Assembly (NCBI RefSeq): GCF_000380245.2
Contig: NZ_HG428742.1
Span: 312,347-376,346 of the forward strand
Origin: Bacillus massiliigorillae
GTDB taxonomy: Bacteria > Bacillota > Bacilli > Bacillales > DSM-1321
Direction of reading: 5' to 3'
DNA: 64,000 nt
Of the stretch, positions 18,573 to 26,745 are shown one piece after another. The notes under the pieces were generated by a model that saw only the letters and a program-made list of their open reading frames with translations, ran no database searches and was not told where the DNA came from. Position 1 is the stretch's first letter. Every line of letters starts with the position of its first letter. The position numbers and the translations under genes are program-made.

Positions 18573-19682
18573 TTGAAGATTGTTATTTCAGGCTTTTATG
18601 GATTAGGAAACACTGGAGATGAAGCGATTCTTGAAAGTATTGTTGATAATTTAAGAGACTCGTTAGACGCTCCTGATATAACTGTATTTTCTTTATCTCC
18701 AGAACAAACAGCGAAAGAGCACAATGTAAAAACTGTGTATCGTGGCTGGAGACATGACAATAAAGGAAAGATTAAAGCATTGCGAGATGCTGACCTTTTA
18801 ATTAGTGGTGGAGGCGGATTATTACAAGACGCTTATCCAACGAAGTTTCTTTTCGGACCACTTCCTTATTATTTACTAATTGTATTATTAGCAAAACTTT
18901 GCGGATCAAAAGTTATGTTCTTCTCGCAAGGAATTGGACCTGTTACTTCAACTTGGGGGAAAATCCTAATGAAGATGGCAAACCTTGCTGACTTCGTAAC
19001 AGTTCGAGATCAATTCTCAAAAGATTACCTTCATAATCTTGGCGTAAAGAAACCTGAAACTGTCGTTACATCAGACATCGTATTCGCATTCAAGAAGAAG
19101 GAAGACTCAGCTTGCATGGATTCCCTTCAATTAAAAGGTGATGAAAAGCTAGTAGCTGTTTCAATGCGTCCGTGGTTTGAGCATACGAAGCAATTCGAGC
19201 AAACTGCACAAATATTAGACGAGCTAATTGAGAAGAAAGGTGTTACACCTGTATTCGTTCCAATGGAAGGTCATCATGATACAAACGCTAGTCAGCAAGT
19301 AATGAAGCATATGAAGCATAGCGACAAAACGATTATGTTAGGTGAGAAATTCACACCAAATCAATATTTAAACTTCATTAGTAACTGTGAAATGACAATC
19401 GGTATGCGTCTGCACGCATTAATCTTCTCAACCTTATCAGGTGTACCTCACATCGGTTTAAGTTATGATAAGAAAGTTGAAAGCTTATTAAAGAGAAGTG
19501 GCATGTGGGATTACTCAGCTGATTTAATGGAAATTGATGCAGAGAAGCTTACTCAAAATGCACTTGCTATTTTAGACAATCGTGAACATTACGCAAGCAT
19601 CGTAAGAGACAATGCAGAAATCATGCGTAAAGAAGCTGTACGAAATGTTGATTTATTAAAAGAAAATTTCTTAAAGAAATAA
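18573..19682 (+). CDS. csaB: Polysaccharide pyruvyltransferase CsaB
   Basis: 369 aa, TTG start behind AAAAGGAGG. CsaB proteins transfer pyruvate from phosphoenolpyruvate to a sugar of the secondary wall polysaccharide, and that ketal is what SLH domains bind. Family features: SGFYGLGNTGDEAIL at the start, LLISGGGGLLQDAYP, FFSQGIGPV, FVTVRD, and a C-terminal MTIGMRLHALIFSTLSGVPHIGLSYD containing the conserved MRLHA-IFS-L. Six SLH proteins are encoded within 15 kb, so the functional link is strong. The element A2 begins at the base after its stop codon. Confidence 0.92.
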   Translation: MKIVISGFYGLGNTGDEAILESIVDNLRDSLDAPDITVFSLSPEQTAKEHNVKTVYRGWRHDNKGKIKALRDADLLISGGGGLLQDAYPTKFLFGPLPYYLLIVLLAKLCGSKVMFFSQGIGPVTSTWGKILMKMANLADFVTVRDQFSKDYLHNLGVKKPETVVTSDIVFAFKKKEDSACMDSLQLKGDEKLVAVSMRPWFEHTKQFEQTAQILDELIEKKGVTPVFVPMEGHHDTNASQQVMKHMKHSDKTIMLGEKFTPNQYLNFISNCEMTIGMRLHALIFSTLSGVPHIGLSYDKKVESLLKRSGMWDYSADLMEIDAEKLTQNALAILDNREHYASIVRDNAEIMRKEAVRNVDLLKENFLKK

Positions 19683-19830
19683 AGAAATGCGGAAGTGGCT
19701 TGTTCAGCTCCGTATGAACTGGAGCCCGCCGACTGAGATAAAGGAAACACGATGAACGAAGTGATTCGATGTTGACTTATCGTAGGGAGGTTGGCGAAGT
19801 TCACTAGGAGCTAGCCACTGAAGCTAGACA
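19683..19830 (+). repeat. Intergenic repeat family A, copy A2
   Basis: 148 bp. Outer arms AGTGGCT (19694-19700) and AGCCACT (19813-19819) pair. Inner arms AGCTCC (19706-19711) and GGAGCT (19807-19812) pair. The right arm is contiguous and the left arm has the bulge TGTTC. It starts directly after the csaB stop. Confidence 0.9.
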
Positions 19831-19832
19831 AA

Positions 19833-19980
19833 AAGAAATGCGGAAGCGCACGTTTAGCGACGTATAGATTGGAGCACATCGACTGAGATAAAGGAAACAC
19901 GATGAACGAAGTGATTCGATGTTGACTTATCGTAGGGAGTTGGGCGAAATCTACTAGTCGCTGTGCGCTGAAGCTAGACA
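19833..19980 (+). repeat. Intergenic repeat family A, copy A3, tandem with A2
   Basis: 148 bp with the same middle as A2 but different arms: outer AGCGCAC (19845-19851)/GTGCGCT (19963-19969) and inner AGCGAC (19856-19861)/GTCGCT (19957-19962). Pairing is fully kept; the bulge is GTTT. Confidence 0.9.
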
Positions 19981-20037
19981 AGAAAAGCTTACAACAAAAG
20001 ATGAATGAATCGTAAAGTAAATGTTGGAGGAGAAGAA

Positions 20038-21210
20038 ATGAAGATTCTTATTGCAACTGCGTATGACTATCCGCATGCTGGTGGTTTGTCCGTTCATGTT
20101 GATACATTAAAGGCTGGTTTAGAATCACTTGGACATGAGGTAGATGTATTATCTTTCTCAGATGTTTCTCCGGTTTCTCGCAAAATTCTTGCACAAGGGC
20201 CAAGCTATATTCTAAATAAATTCAAGAAAGGGAAAGGAATTGTTTGGAGTCACAAAATGCGCCAACGCTTCCTACGTACCCTAATTGATAAAAATAAACA
20301 TAAAAGCTATGATTTAGTTCATGCTCAAGATCCATTCACAACACTTGCAGCACTTGAAAGCGGCATTCCTACAGTTGCAACTGTTCATGGATATATGGCA
20401 TTCGAAAGTATTTCAAAAGGATCTATGGATGAAGGCAGTGATGAAGCTCGCTTCATGCAAGATATTGAAATCCAAGCGTACAAAGGTGCTCGTGAAATTA
20501 TCACAGTTGATACTCGCTTGAAAGATTACGTAAAAGAAGTATCAGGCGTGGAAGCAACAGCCATTCGTAACTTCATCGATATTCATTCATTCAAGCCTAA
20601 CAAGGATAAGAAGAATGAATTACGTGAGAAATACGAAATTGATGTAGATGCAGATATTCTTTTCTGCCCACGTCGTTTAACAAAGAAAAATGGGGTTATC
20701 TACCCAGCATTAGCACTACCAAAAGTGTTAAAAGAATTTCCTAATGCACACTTAATCTACGCAGGAAGCGGCGAAGCTTTAACTGAAATTAAAGAAATTG
20801 TCGCTCGCGAAGGTATGGATCAAAACGTAACATTACTTGGAGCAGTCGCTCACTCAGTCGTTCGTGATTATTATGACTTAAGTGATGTAGCACTTGTACC
20901 AAGCGTTCACTCAGCTGGTGTAGAAGAAGCAACTTCAATCTCTGCACTTGAAGCAATGGGTTCTGGCTCTCCACTAATTGCTTGTGCAGTTGGCGGCTTG
21001 AAAGAAATCGTTGATAGCGGAGTAGATGGTTTACTAGTTGAAGAGAAAAATGTAGATGAGCTTGCTGATGCAATTATTACATTACTTCGTGATCCTGAAG
21101 CAGGAATCGAAATGGCCGCTAAAGCGCGTGCCAAAATCGAAGAAGACTATTCTCATATTGCAGCTGCAAAGAAATATTTTGAGATATATGAAAGTGCATT
21201 AAATCAATAA
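20038..21210 (+). CDS. Glycosyltransferase family 4 protein
   Basis: 390 aa from the ATG at 20038, which has GGAGGAG six bases before it; an upstream ATG at 20005 lacks a site. GT-B fold: MKILIATAYDYPHAGGLSVHV at the start, HAQDPFTTLAAL, TVHGYMAFES, then FCPRRLTKKNGVIYPALALP, YAGSGEALTEIKEI and EEATSISALEAMGSGSPLIA with the E-x7-E pattern. Probably adds a sugar to the wall polysaccharide. It is separated from csaB by the tandem repeats A2/A3 and followed by a terminator, so it may be a separate unit or a coupled one. Confidence 0.85.
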   Translation: MKILIATAYDYPHAGGLSVHVDTLKAGLESLGHEVDVLSFSDVSPVSRKILAQGPSYILNKFKKGKGIVWSHKMRQRFLRTLIDKNKHKSYDLVHAQDPFTTLAALESGIPTVATVHGYMAFESISKGSMDEGSDEARFMQDIEIQAYKGAREIITVDTRLKDYVKEVSGVEATAIRNFIDIHSFKPNKDKKNELREKYEIDVDADILFCPRRLTKKNGVIYPALALPKVLKEFPNAHLIYAGSGEALTEIKEIVAREGMDQNVTLLGAVAHSVVRDYYDLSDVALVPSVHSAGVEEATSISALEAMGSGSPLIACAVGGLKEIVDSGVDGLLVEEKNVDELADAIITLLRDPEAGIEMAAKARAKIEEDYSHIAAAKKYFEIYESALNQ

Positions 21211-21231
21211 TTCACTCATGTACCATGTAGG

Positions 21232-21263
21232 GTCTTATGTGCTTTTTGCATAAGACTCTTTTT
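21232..21263 (+). terminator. Terminator after the glycosyltransferase gene
   Basis: GTCTTATG pairs with CATAAGAC (21249-21256), followed by TCTTTTT. Confidence 0.75.
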
Positions 21264-21267
21264 AATT

Positions 21268-21320
21268 AGAAAAGCGGAAGTGGCCTGTTTACTAGACGCC
21301 GGTCTACTTTGCGCTAGACA
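21268..21320 (+). repeat. Shortened intergenic repeat (family A ends only), copy A4
   Basis: Only the left end (AGAAAAGCGGAAGTGGCC) and the right end (GCGCTAGACA) of the family remain, around a small TAGAC/GTCTA hairpin. The internal ~100 bases are missing. It ends about 10 bases before the ribosome site of the flippase gene. Confidence 0.7.
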
Positions 21321-21342
21321 AAGAAAAGAGGTGCCATGGCAC

Positions 21343-22866
21343 TTGTCCACATTACGTAAAACAGCTATTTGGATTACTTTATTATCTCTTGTATTAAAAC
21401 TTTCTGGTTTGTTACGTGAAAGTATCGTATCTAGTGTCTTTGGTGTTAGTGATGCAACAGATGGATACGTATATGCATTCTCTCTTATTACACTTGTTGT
21501 TGCGATGATCGGCGGCGGCTTTAATAACGTATTCTTACCTATGTATATGAAGAAGAAAAAAGATAACCCTGCTGCTGCTGAAGCAAACGCAAATGGTATT
21601 ATGAATGGAACCATTATATTATTTCTATTCATATCTATTATTGGATATTTTTTAATTCCATACATTTTACCTTATATTACACCAAGTAGTATTAACCCTG
21701 GAGCGGAAGAAGTTGCGGTTAAGACGATGCAAGTATTCTTAGTTGCCATGAGCGCCGTTGCTTTGAATGGTATATTAGAATCTTATTTGCAAGGTCGAAG
21801 AATATTTGTACCAGCTCAAATATCGAAAATATCCGCAACCTTAATGGGTGCTATATTTGCACTATTATTCTCTAATATGTGGGGAATTTACAGCCTAGCA
21901 TACGGTTTCGTATTCGGTACAGTTTTAGGAATCGTCGTTCAATTTATCTTTTTACTAAAAAGTGGATTCCGCTGGTCACCAAATGTAAAAGTAGAAAGCG
22001 AATTCCAAAAAACATTCTTAATTTTAATCATTCCATCCCTACTGAATTCCGTAGTAGGTCAGATTAATATGTTCGTTAATAAAACGTTCGCATTAGGTAC
22101 AATGGATGGAGGTGCCACTTACTTAGACAAAGCATCTTTATTAGTCAGTATCCCTAATACAATCTATGCAACGACTATCGTGGCAATTATCTTCACACTT
22201 CTATCTGAACAGGTAGATGATAAGAAGAAATTCCAAAATACAATGCATATGGGTATGCAAATCTCACTAGTAACACTGTTACCAATGGCTATCGGCTTAT
22301 GGTTAATCGGAAAAGAAGCCATTTCTTTCGTTTACGAACGCAATGCCTTTACGCCTGAAGATACAGCAAGAACGTACGATGCACTTGTCCTTTACTTACC
22401 AATGATTGTCGCCCAAGGTCTACAGTTTATCGTATCTAAATCGATGTATGCACGAGGTAAAACCTCTACTGTATTCAAAATTAGTGCAACAACTGTGTTG
22501 CTGAATTTTGTCATTAACTGGCTCATTGTAGATTCACTAGGCTATAAAGGATTAGCCGTAACAAGTTCGCTTGTTGCTATCTATTTCTTAATTGTTTCAA
22601 CCATTGTCATGTACCGTGATTTCGATAAGAGCGAATCAAAGCGATTGATTGAAATGTTCATTCGCGTCATTCCACCAACATTGTTAATGGCTGCGCCAAT
22701 TTATGTACTTAAACAATACACACCACTAGGAAATTGGCCAAGCTTAATTCAATTAATACTATTTGGTGGATTAGGAGCTGCTATTTATGCAGTAGGTTTG
22801 AAACTATTCTACAAAGAAGCTTTCAACCGTTTGCTATCACTTGTAAGAAGAAAGAAATCCGAATAA
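21343..22866 (+). CDS. murJ: MurJ/MviN-type lipid-linked glycan flippase
   Basis: 507 aa, about 13-14 membrane segments. The TTG at 21343 gives (M)STLRKTAIWITLLSLVLKL, the normal start of the family, nine bases after AGAGGTG; earlier in-frame codons lie in repeat A4. Family features are LSGLLRESIVSSVFG and SYLQGRRIFVPAQISKI. MurJ proteins flip lipid II. Here the gene sits among wall-polysaccharide genes, so it may flip the undecaprenyl-linked polysaccharide unit instead (inference). Followed by a strong terminator. Confidence 0.82.
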   Translation: MSTLRKTAIWITLLSLVLKLSGLLRESIVSSVFGVSDATDGYVYAFSLITLVVAMIGGGFNNVFLPMYMKKKKDNPAAAEANANGIMNGTIILFLFISIIGYFLIPYILPYITPSSINPGAEEVAVKTMQVFLVAMSAVALNGILESYLQGRRIFVPAQISKISATLMGAIFALLFSNMWGIYSLAYGFVFGTVLGIVVQFIFLLKSGFRWSPNVKVESEFQKTFLILIIPSLLNSVVGQINMFVNKTFALGTMDGGATYLDKASLLVSIPNTIYATTIVAIIFTLLSEQVDDKKKFQNTMHMGMQISLVTLLPMAIGLWLIGKEAISFVYERNAFTPEDTARTYDALVLYLPMIVAQGLQFIVSKSMYARGKTSTVFKISATTVLLNFVINWLIVDSLGYKGLAVTSSLVAIYFLIVSTIVMYRDFDKSESKRLIEMFIRVIPPTLLMAAPIYVLKQYTPLGNWPSLIQLILFGGLGAAIYAVGLKLFYKEAFNRLLSLVRRKKSE

Positions 22867-22869
22867 ACG

Positions 22870-22909
22870 AAAAGCCCTCGTATCTAATAGAAGAGATACG
22901 AGGGCTTTT
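22870..22909. terminator. Strong bidirectional terminator
   Basis: AAAAGCCCTCGTATCT pairs with AGATACGAGGGCTTTT. It separates the plus-strand polysaccharide genes from the minus-strand SLH genes. Confidence 0.9.
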
Positions 22910-22940
22910 TTGAATAATTCAGCCGCTGCTTCAATTGATA

Positions 22941-23936
22941 CTACGGCTTCGTGATAAATTCTTGTGTCCATAAATTTGAGCCATAATAACCTACACCAAT
23001 ATGGGTAAAGTTAGCGTTTAAAATATTGTTTCGATGCCCCTCACTATTCATCCAGCTATTCATTACCTCTTCTGGTGTTCGTTGACCCATTGCAATATTC
23101 TCACCTGCAAGATAGTATGAAATACCAAACTTACTTAACAGTGCCTTTTGATTTCCATAGGTTGGGCTATTGTGATCGAAATATTTATTATCATTCATAT
23201 CCTGCGATTTAAATCGAGCCACTTTACTTAATTCTGTATCTAGAATCAATGGTTTTAATCCTTTTTTAGCCCGCTCTTCATTCACTAATTCAACTACTTG
23301 CTTTTCAAAATTATTCACTACATACGGCATTTTTCCCGATATCGTTAACAGACGATTAATAAATGCTGCTGCATGTTCACGAGTTGCATTTTGTTTTGGT
23401 TTAAACAGAATGCCACCGTCTGCTTCATAGCCTTTAATAATATTAAGTCCCATCATGCTATAGATTGCTTTCATCGTTACAGATGAAGTCACTTCATTTC
23501 TATCAAGTACAACAATAGATGTACTCTTTGGTTGAACCCCTAAATAAGTTAATGCATTATTAATCATTAATGCCATTTGCTCACGAGTGATTAAACTATT
23601 AGGTGAAAAAGTTGTCGTAGTAACTCCTTGTACAATTTTCGCTTTAGCAGCTGCGTTAATTCCTGGAGCTAGTTTTGAATTGACATTCACATCTTTAAAT
23701 CTAGGCTCTCCTTCTGGTAGTTTAAGAGCACGAGAAATAAATGTAGCGAACTCCGCTCTTGTTACCTTCCCATATGGTCTATACGTTCCATCTCCATATC
23801 CAGAGATTACTCCTATATCAATCATAGCCTGCATTTCAGCACTAATTGTTTCATTGGAAGCCGCAGACGTTGATGGTACTTGTATGAAAGAAAACAATAA
23901 TACCAAGCTTAAACATAATGTTGCGATTTTCTTCAT
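22941..23936 (-). CDS. SLH-anchored CAP (SCP/PR1) domain protein
   Basis: 331 aa. Signal peptide (about 1-25), three SLH domains (about 28-205: GVISGYGDGTYRPYGKVTRAEF, LITREQMALMI, NATREHAAAFI), then a CAP domain at 215-331 (VVELVNEERAKKGLKPL, FDHNSPTYG, GENIAMGQRTPEEVMNSWMNSEGHRNNIL). CAP proteins of Bacillus such as YkwD and SafA-associated types are secreted, with unclear activity. SLH domains would hold it on the wall polysaccharide. It is the first of a run of SLH proteins on the minus strand. Confidence 0.88.
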   Translation of the reverse strand: MKKIATLCLSLVLLFSFIQVPSTSAASNETISAEMQAMIDIGVISGYGDGTYRPYGKVTRAEFATFISRALKLPEGEPRFKDVNVNSKLAPGINAAAKAKIVQGVTTTTFSPNSLITREQMALMINNALTYLGVQPKSTSIVVLDRNEVTSSVTMKAIYSMMGLNIIKGYEADGGILFKPKQNATREHAAAFINRLLTISGKMPYVVNNFEKQVVELVNEERAKKGLKPLILDTELSKVARFKSQDMNDNKYFDHNSPTYGNQKALLSKFGISYYLAGENIAMGQRTPEEVMNSWMNSEGHRNNILNANFTHIGVGYYGSNLWTQEFITKP

Positions 23937-24105
23937 GCTATTCTCCTATCTCCACTTCATAATTTACACACAATTATAGGTTTATCATAAAACGCTATTG
24001 AAATATAGTAGATTGAAAGAGAAATATAGAAATGAATAAAAGGTACCATTTTTTAATGTTTGTATTTTCTCTACCCCAAAAGTAGTACATTAAAAAACAT
24101 AAATA

Positions 24106-24381
24106 AGAAAAGCGCAAGCGCCCGTTTTGCGACGTATAGATTGGAGCACTTCGACTGAGATAAAGGAAAAACCGAAATGTGGAGAACGCCCGTTTATCGG
24201 TGACAAGCATAAGGCAAGCTGGCTAGAAGGTCGCTTTTAACCTTCTGGACTGATTGACTTATGACCTCGAGCCGATGGCGTTCGGAACTAGACAATACGA
24301 AGAGGCGGTAGCCTTTTTCGTGTTGACTTATCGTAGGGAGATGGGCGAAATCTACTAGTCACTGGGCGCTGGAGCTAGACA
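24106..24381 (+). repeat. Composite repeat: family A copy A5 with a family B element inside
   Basis: The outer family A ends are AGCGCCC and GGGCGCT, with inner GCGAC/GTCAC (one mismatch). Inside, from about 24173 to 24294, is a family B element with its own paired ends (GAACGCC/GGCGTTC, ATCGG/CCGAT) and a CATAAG ... CTTATG hairpin. The rest of the 23937-24469 gap shows no gene. Confidence 0.85.
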
Positions 24382-24420
24382 CCGAACAAATTTATATATA
24401 TTCTTATCTTTCAAAAAAAA

Positions 24421-24444
24421 GACGCATGCATATTAGCACGCGTC
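24421..24444 (-). terminator. Terminator of the first GH73 gene
   Basis: GACGC and GCGTC form the stem with inner TGC/GCA pairing; the minus strand continues with a run of eight T. Confidence 0.8.
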
Positions 24445-24469
24445 CTCTATCTATCTAACAATATTACTC

Positions 24470-26482
24470 TTACTTAGCAATTGGTAATTGATGTGCATAT
24501 TTAGAAACGATGTAGCCATATAAATCTGTATTACTATCAGAAAGAATTTGATACCACGTATAGTCAGCTCTCTCTTCTTTTGAAGTTACAGCAAACACAA
24601 ATCCCTCTTTCGAGTATGTATAAATTTTATTAGCGTTTTGCGCTTCAGGTTTAGAATAAACATTCATACTAGCTGTAGATTCATAGATTTGATATGGAGA
24701 TGGATTATTTTCAAAATCCTTACCGCCCATTTCTTTATCTAAAGAATACATAGTCCCAGAAATTTTCTGTCCCCAGTTTGGATCTGTTGCATAGCGTACG
24801 TTTACTCCTCTAGCTTTATTACCAAGAATACCACTATTTGCGAACATACCATCTACAGGTACGTATTTTTTATTCAAATATTGATTAACTAATTCTGCCA
24901 CACAATCACGAGTAGTCTTAAAGACTGAACCCGCTGAAGGATTGCTATCATACACTTTAATTCCGAAAAGGTTATTCTTAGTTTGTGCGTTTGTACTCAT
25001 ACCATAATCACTCTCAATAACCGCCTTCGATAAGACCATTAAAGCATTGATTTTATGATACTTCTCAAAATCTTTTAAAATACTACCTAATCCAAGCAAT
25101 TTACTTTTCTTTGTTGCATCTTTATATTTCGCATAACCTTTTGGATTATTTTTATACAACGATTCTACGTACTGTAGTTTCTTCATAATAATTGCATCAA
25201 GCTCCGCAGCACTATAATTCGTTGCTGTACGGTAAGGAAGTACATTGAAATATTGATAGAATGTCCCTACTTCAGTACCGTCTTCTTTAACAAACGTAGC
25301 CCCATCCCAACTATAATACTTCTCACCTGCCGCCAAAGCTACTGGTGCTTTTCCGTATATGTATGATGCAGACTGCTTTGTAACTGGATTATAAATATAG
25401 TGCTTCAGATTTCTCTGTGCATCAACAACATAATACGAGCGATTTTCTGTAGTAACCTCTGGTTGTAAATAAGCATCACTCTGATTCACATAACCGATTT
25501 GTCCTGCTACTTTAACCGTAATCTTCGAATCATCAGAAGTGACGTATTCCATTTCACTTCCATACATAACACCTAATAGTAAGGTCTTTAAATTAGATTG
25601 ATACACATTAGTAGCTGAACCAGATGCTGGAGCCTTCGCTACTACAATACCTTTATTCATTTTTATGATTTTATTATTATGCAATATCACTTGATTCGCA
25701 TCATTTGTGAAAGCTGCATTTGCCTCTTGAAAAGTTTTATATGTTTTTAAGCTCGGCGTAACACTGCTTTTTTGATTAATCGTTCCAATTGCAAAAGGAT
25801 ACACTTTTGAAGGGGAGTCCGGCTTCTCCGGTGTTACTGGGTCAGTCGGCGCTATTGGTTTATCTTCTTCTGGTAAACCGACGGATGGGTCATTCTGATT
25901 ATTGACCGCTAACATACGATATATAAAAGCAGCTGCATGAGCACGAGTTGCTTTTTCAGTTGGATTGAATTTCAACCCTTCAGTAGTTTGAGAACCTAGA
26001 ATAATTTGATGGCCTACCATATTTGCTACGGCTGATGTTGCTTTAATAGAATCTCGATCAACAAACGTAATTTCTGCAATTTTTTTCCCAATTTTTAAAT
26101 AACTCAATGCTCGATCAATCATTATAGCCATTTGCTCACGCGTTATAGCATCATTTGGGCCAAATTTAGTGGCTGTATAACCTGTAATAAGACCTGCGCT
26201 TGCCGCTGCATTAATTCCTGACGCTAACGAAGAATTTTTCGGTACATCAGTAAATCGATTCTCTCCATTTGGAAGCTTAAGTGCACGAGCGAGGAATGTT
26301 GCAAATTGCCCACGGTTCACGTAGTCATTTGGAGCCAAATCCCCATTCGAGTAACCTGTGATAATCCCTTGAGCCACCATAGCCTGCATTTCTTTTTGTA
26401 ATGAATTGGCAGAAACATGAGTGAATGGTAATAACGAAAATATTAATACGAAACTTAGAAGTATAGAAACTAGCTTTTTCAT
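24470..26482 (-). CDS. SLH-anchored N-acetylglucosaminidase (GH73), copy 1
   Basis: 670 aa. Signal peptide (1-25), three SLH domains (about 27-200), a Pro-rich linker (PTDPVTPEKPDSPS near 215-230), a middle region with SH3-like strands, and a GH73 glucosaminidase domain at about 440-590 (INALMVLSKAVIESDYGMS, NNLFGIKVYDSNP, YVPVDGMFANSG, YATDPNWGQKI). Glu in VIESDYG is the expected general acid. A C-terminal SH3-like segment (MNVYSKPE ... YSKEGF) follows. It should cut the glycan of peptidoglycan at the cell surface for growth or separation. It is a paralogue of the gene at 26746. Confidence 0.88.
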   Translation of the reverse strand: MKKLVSILLSFVLIFSLLPFTHVSANSLQKEMQAMVAQGIITGYSNGDLAPNDYVNRGQFATFLARALKLPNGENRFTDVPKNSSLASGINAAASAGLITGYTATKFGPNDAITREQMAIMIDRALSYLKIGKKIAEITFVDRDSIKATSAVANMVGHQIILGSQTTEGLKFNPTEKATRAHAAAFIYRMLAVNNQNDPSVGLPEEDKPIAPTDPVTPEKPDSPSKVYPFAIGTINQKSSVTPSLKTYKTFQEANAAFTNDANQVILHNNKIIKMNKGIVVAKAPASGSATNVYQSNLKTLLLGVMYGSEMEYVTSDDSKITVKVAGQIGYVNQSDAYLQPEVTTENRSYYVVDAQRNLKHYIYNPVTKQSASYIYGKAPVALAAGEKYYSWDGATFVKEDGTEVGTFYQYFNVLPYRTATNYSAAELDAIIMKKLQYVESLYKNNPKGYAKYKDATKKSKLLGLGSILKDFEKYHKINALMVLSKAVIESDYGMSTNAQTKNNLFGIKVYDSNPSAGSVFKTTRDCVAELVNQYLNKKYVPVDGMFANSGILGNKARGVNVRYATDPNWGQKISGTMYSLDKEMGGKDFENNPSPYQIYESTASMNVYSKPEAQNANKIYTYSKEGFVFAVTSKEERADYTWYQILSDSNTDLYGYIVSKYAHQLPIAK

Positions 26483-26711
26483 AGTGCGCTCCTTTCGATT
26501 AGTAAAAGTTAACTAAGTCATTTTTCTTTCTATCGGCATGTTACTCTCAAATTTCTACATATAGTTCTATAAATCCTCCTAAATATTAAAAAAATATGTA
26601 TATTTTTTGAATTTTATCAGTAAATTATCACAATAAAACAATAATTACGTTACTTAAAACTAGCTATTTAACACCTATAAGTAGTATAGTAATAGTCTTA
26701 TAGTAATAATA

Positions 26712-26740
26712 AAAACCCACTCGAATTATGAGTGGGTTTT
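26712..26740 (-). terminator. Terminator of the second GH73 gene
   Basis: AAAACCCACTC, a seven-base loop and GAGTGGGTTTT. Confidence 0.85.
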
Positions 26741-26745
26741 CATTA

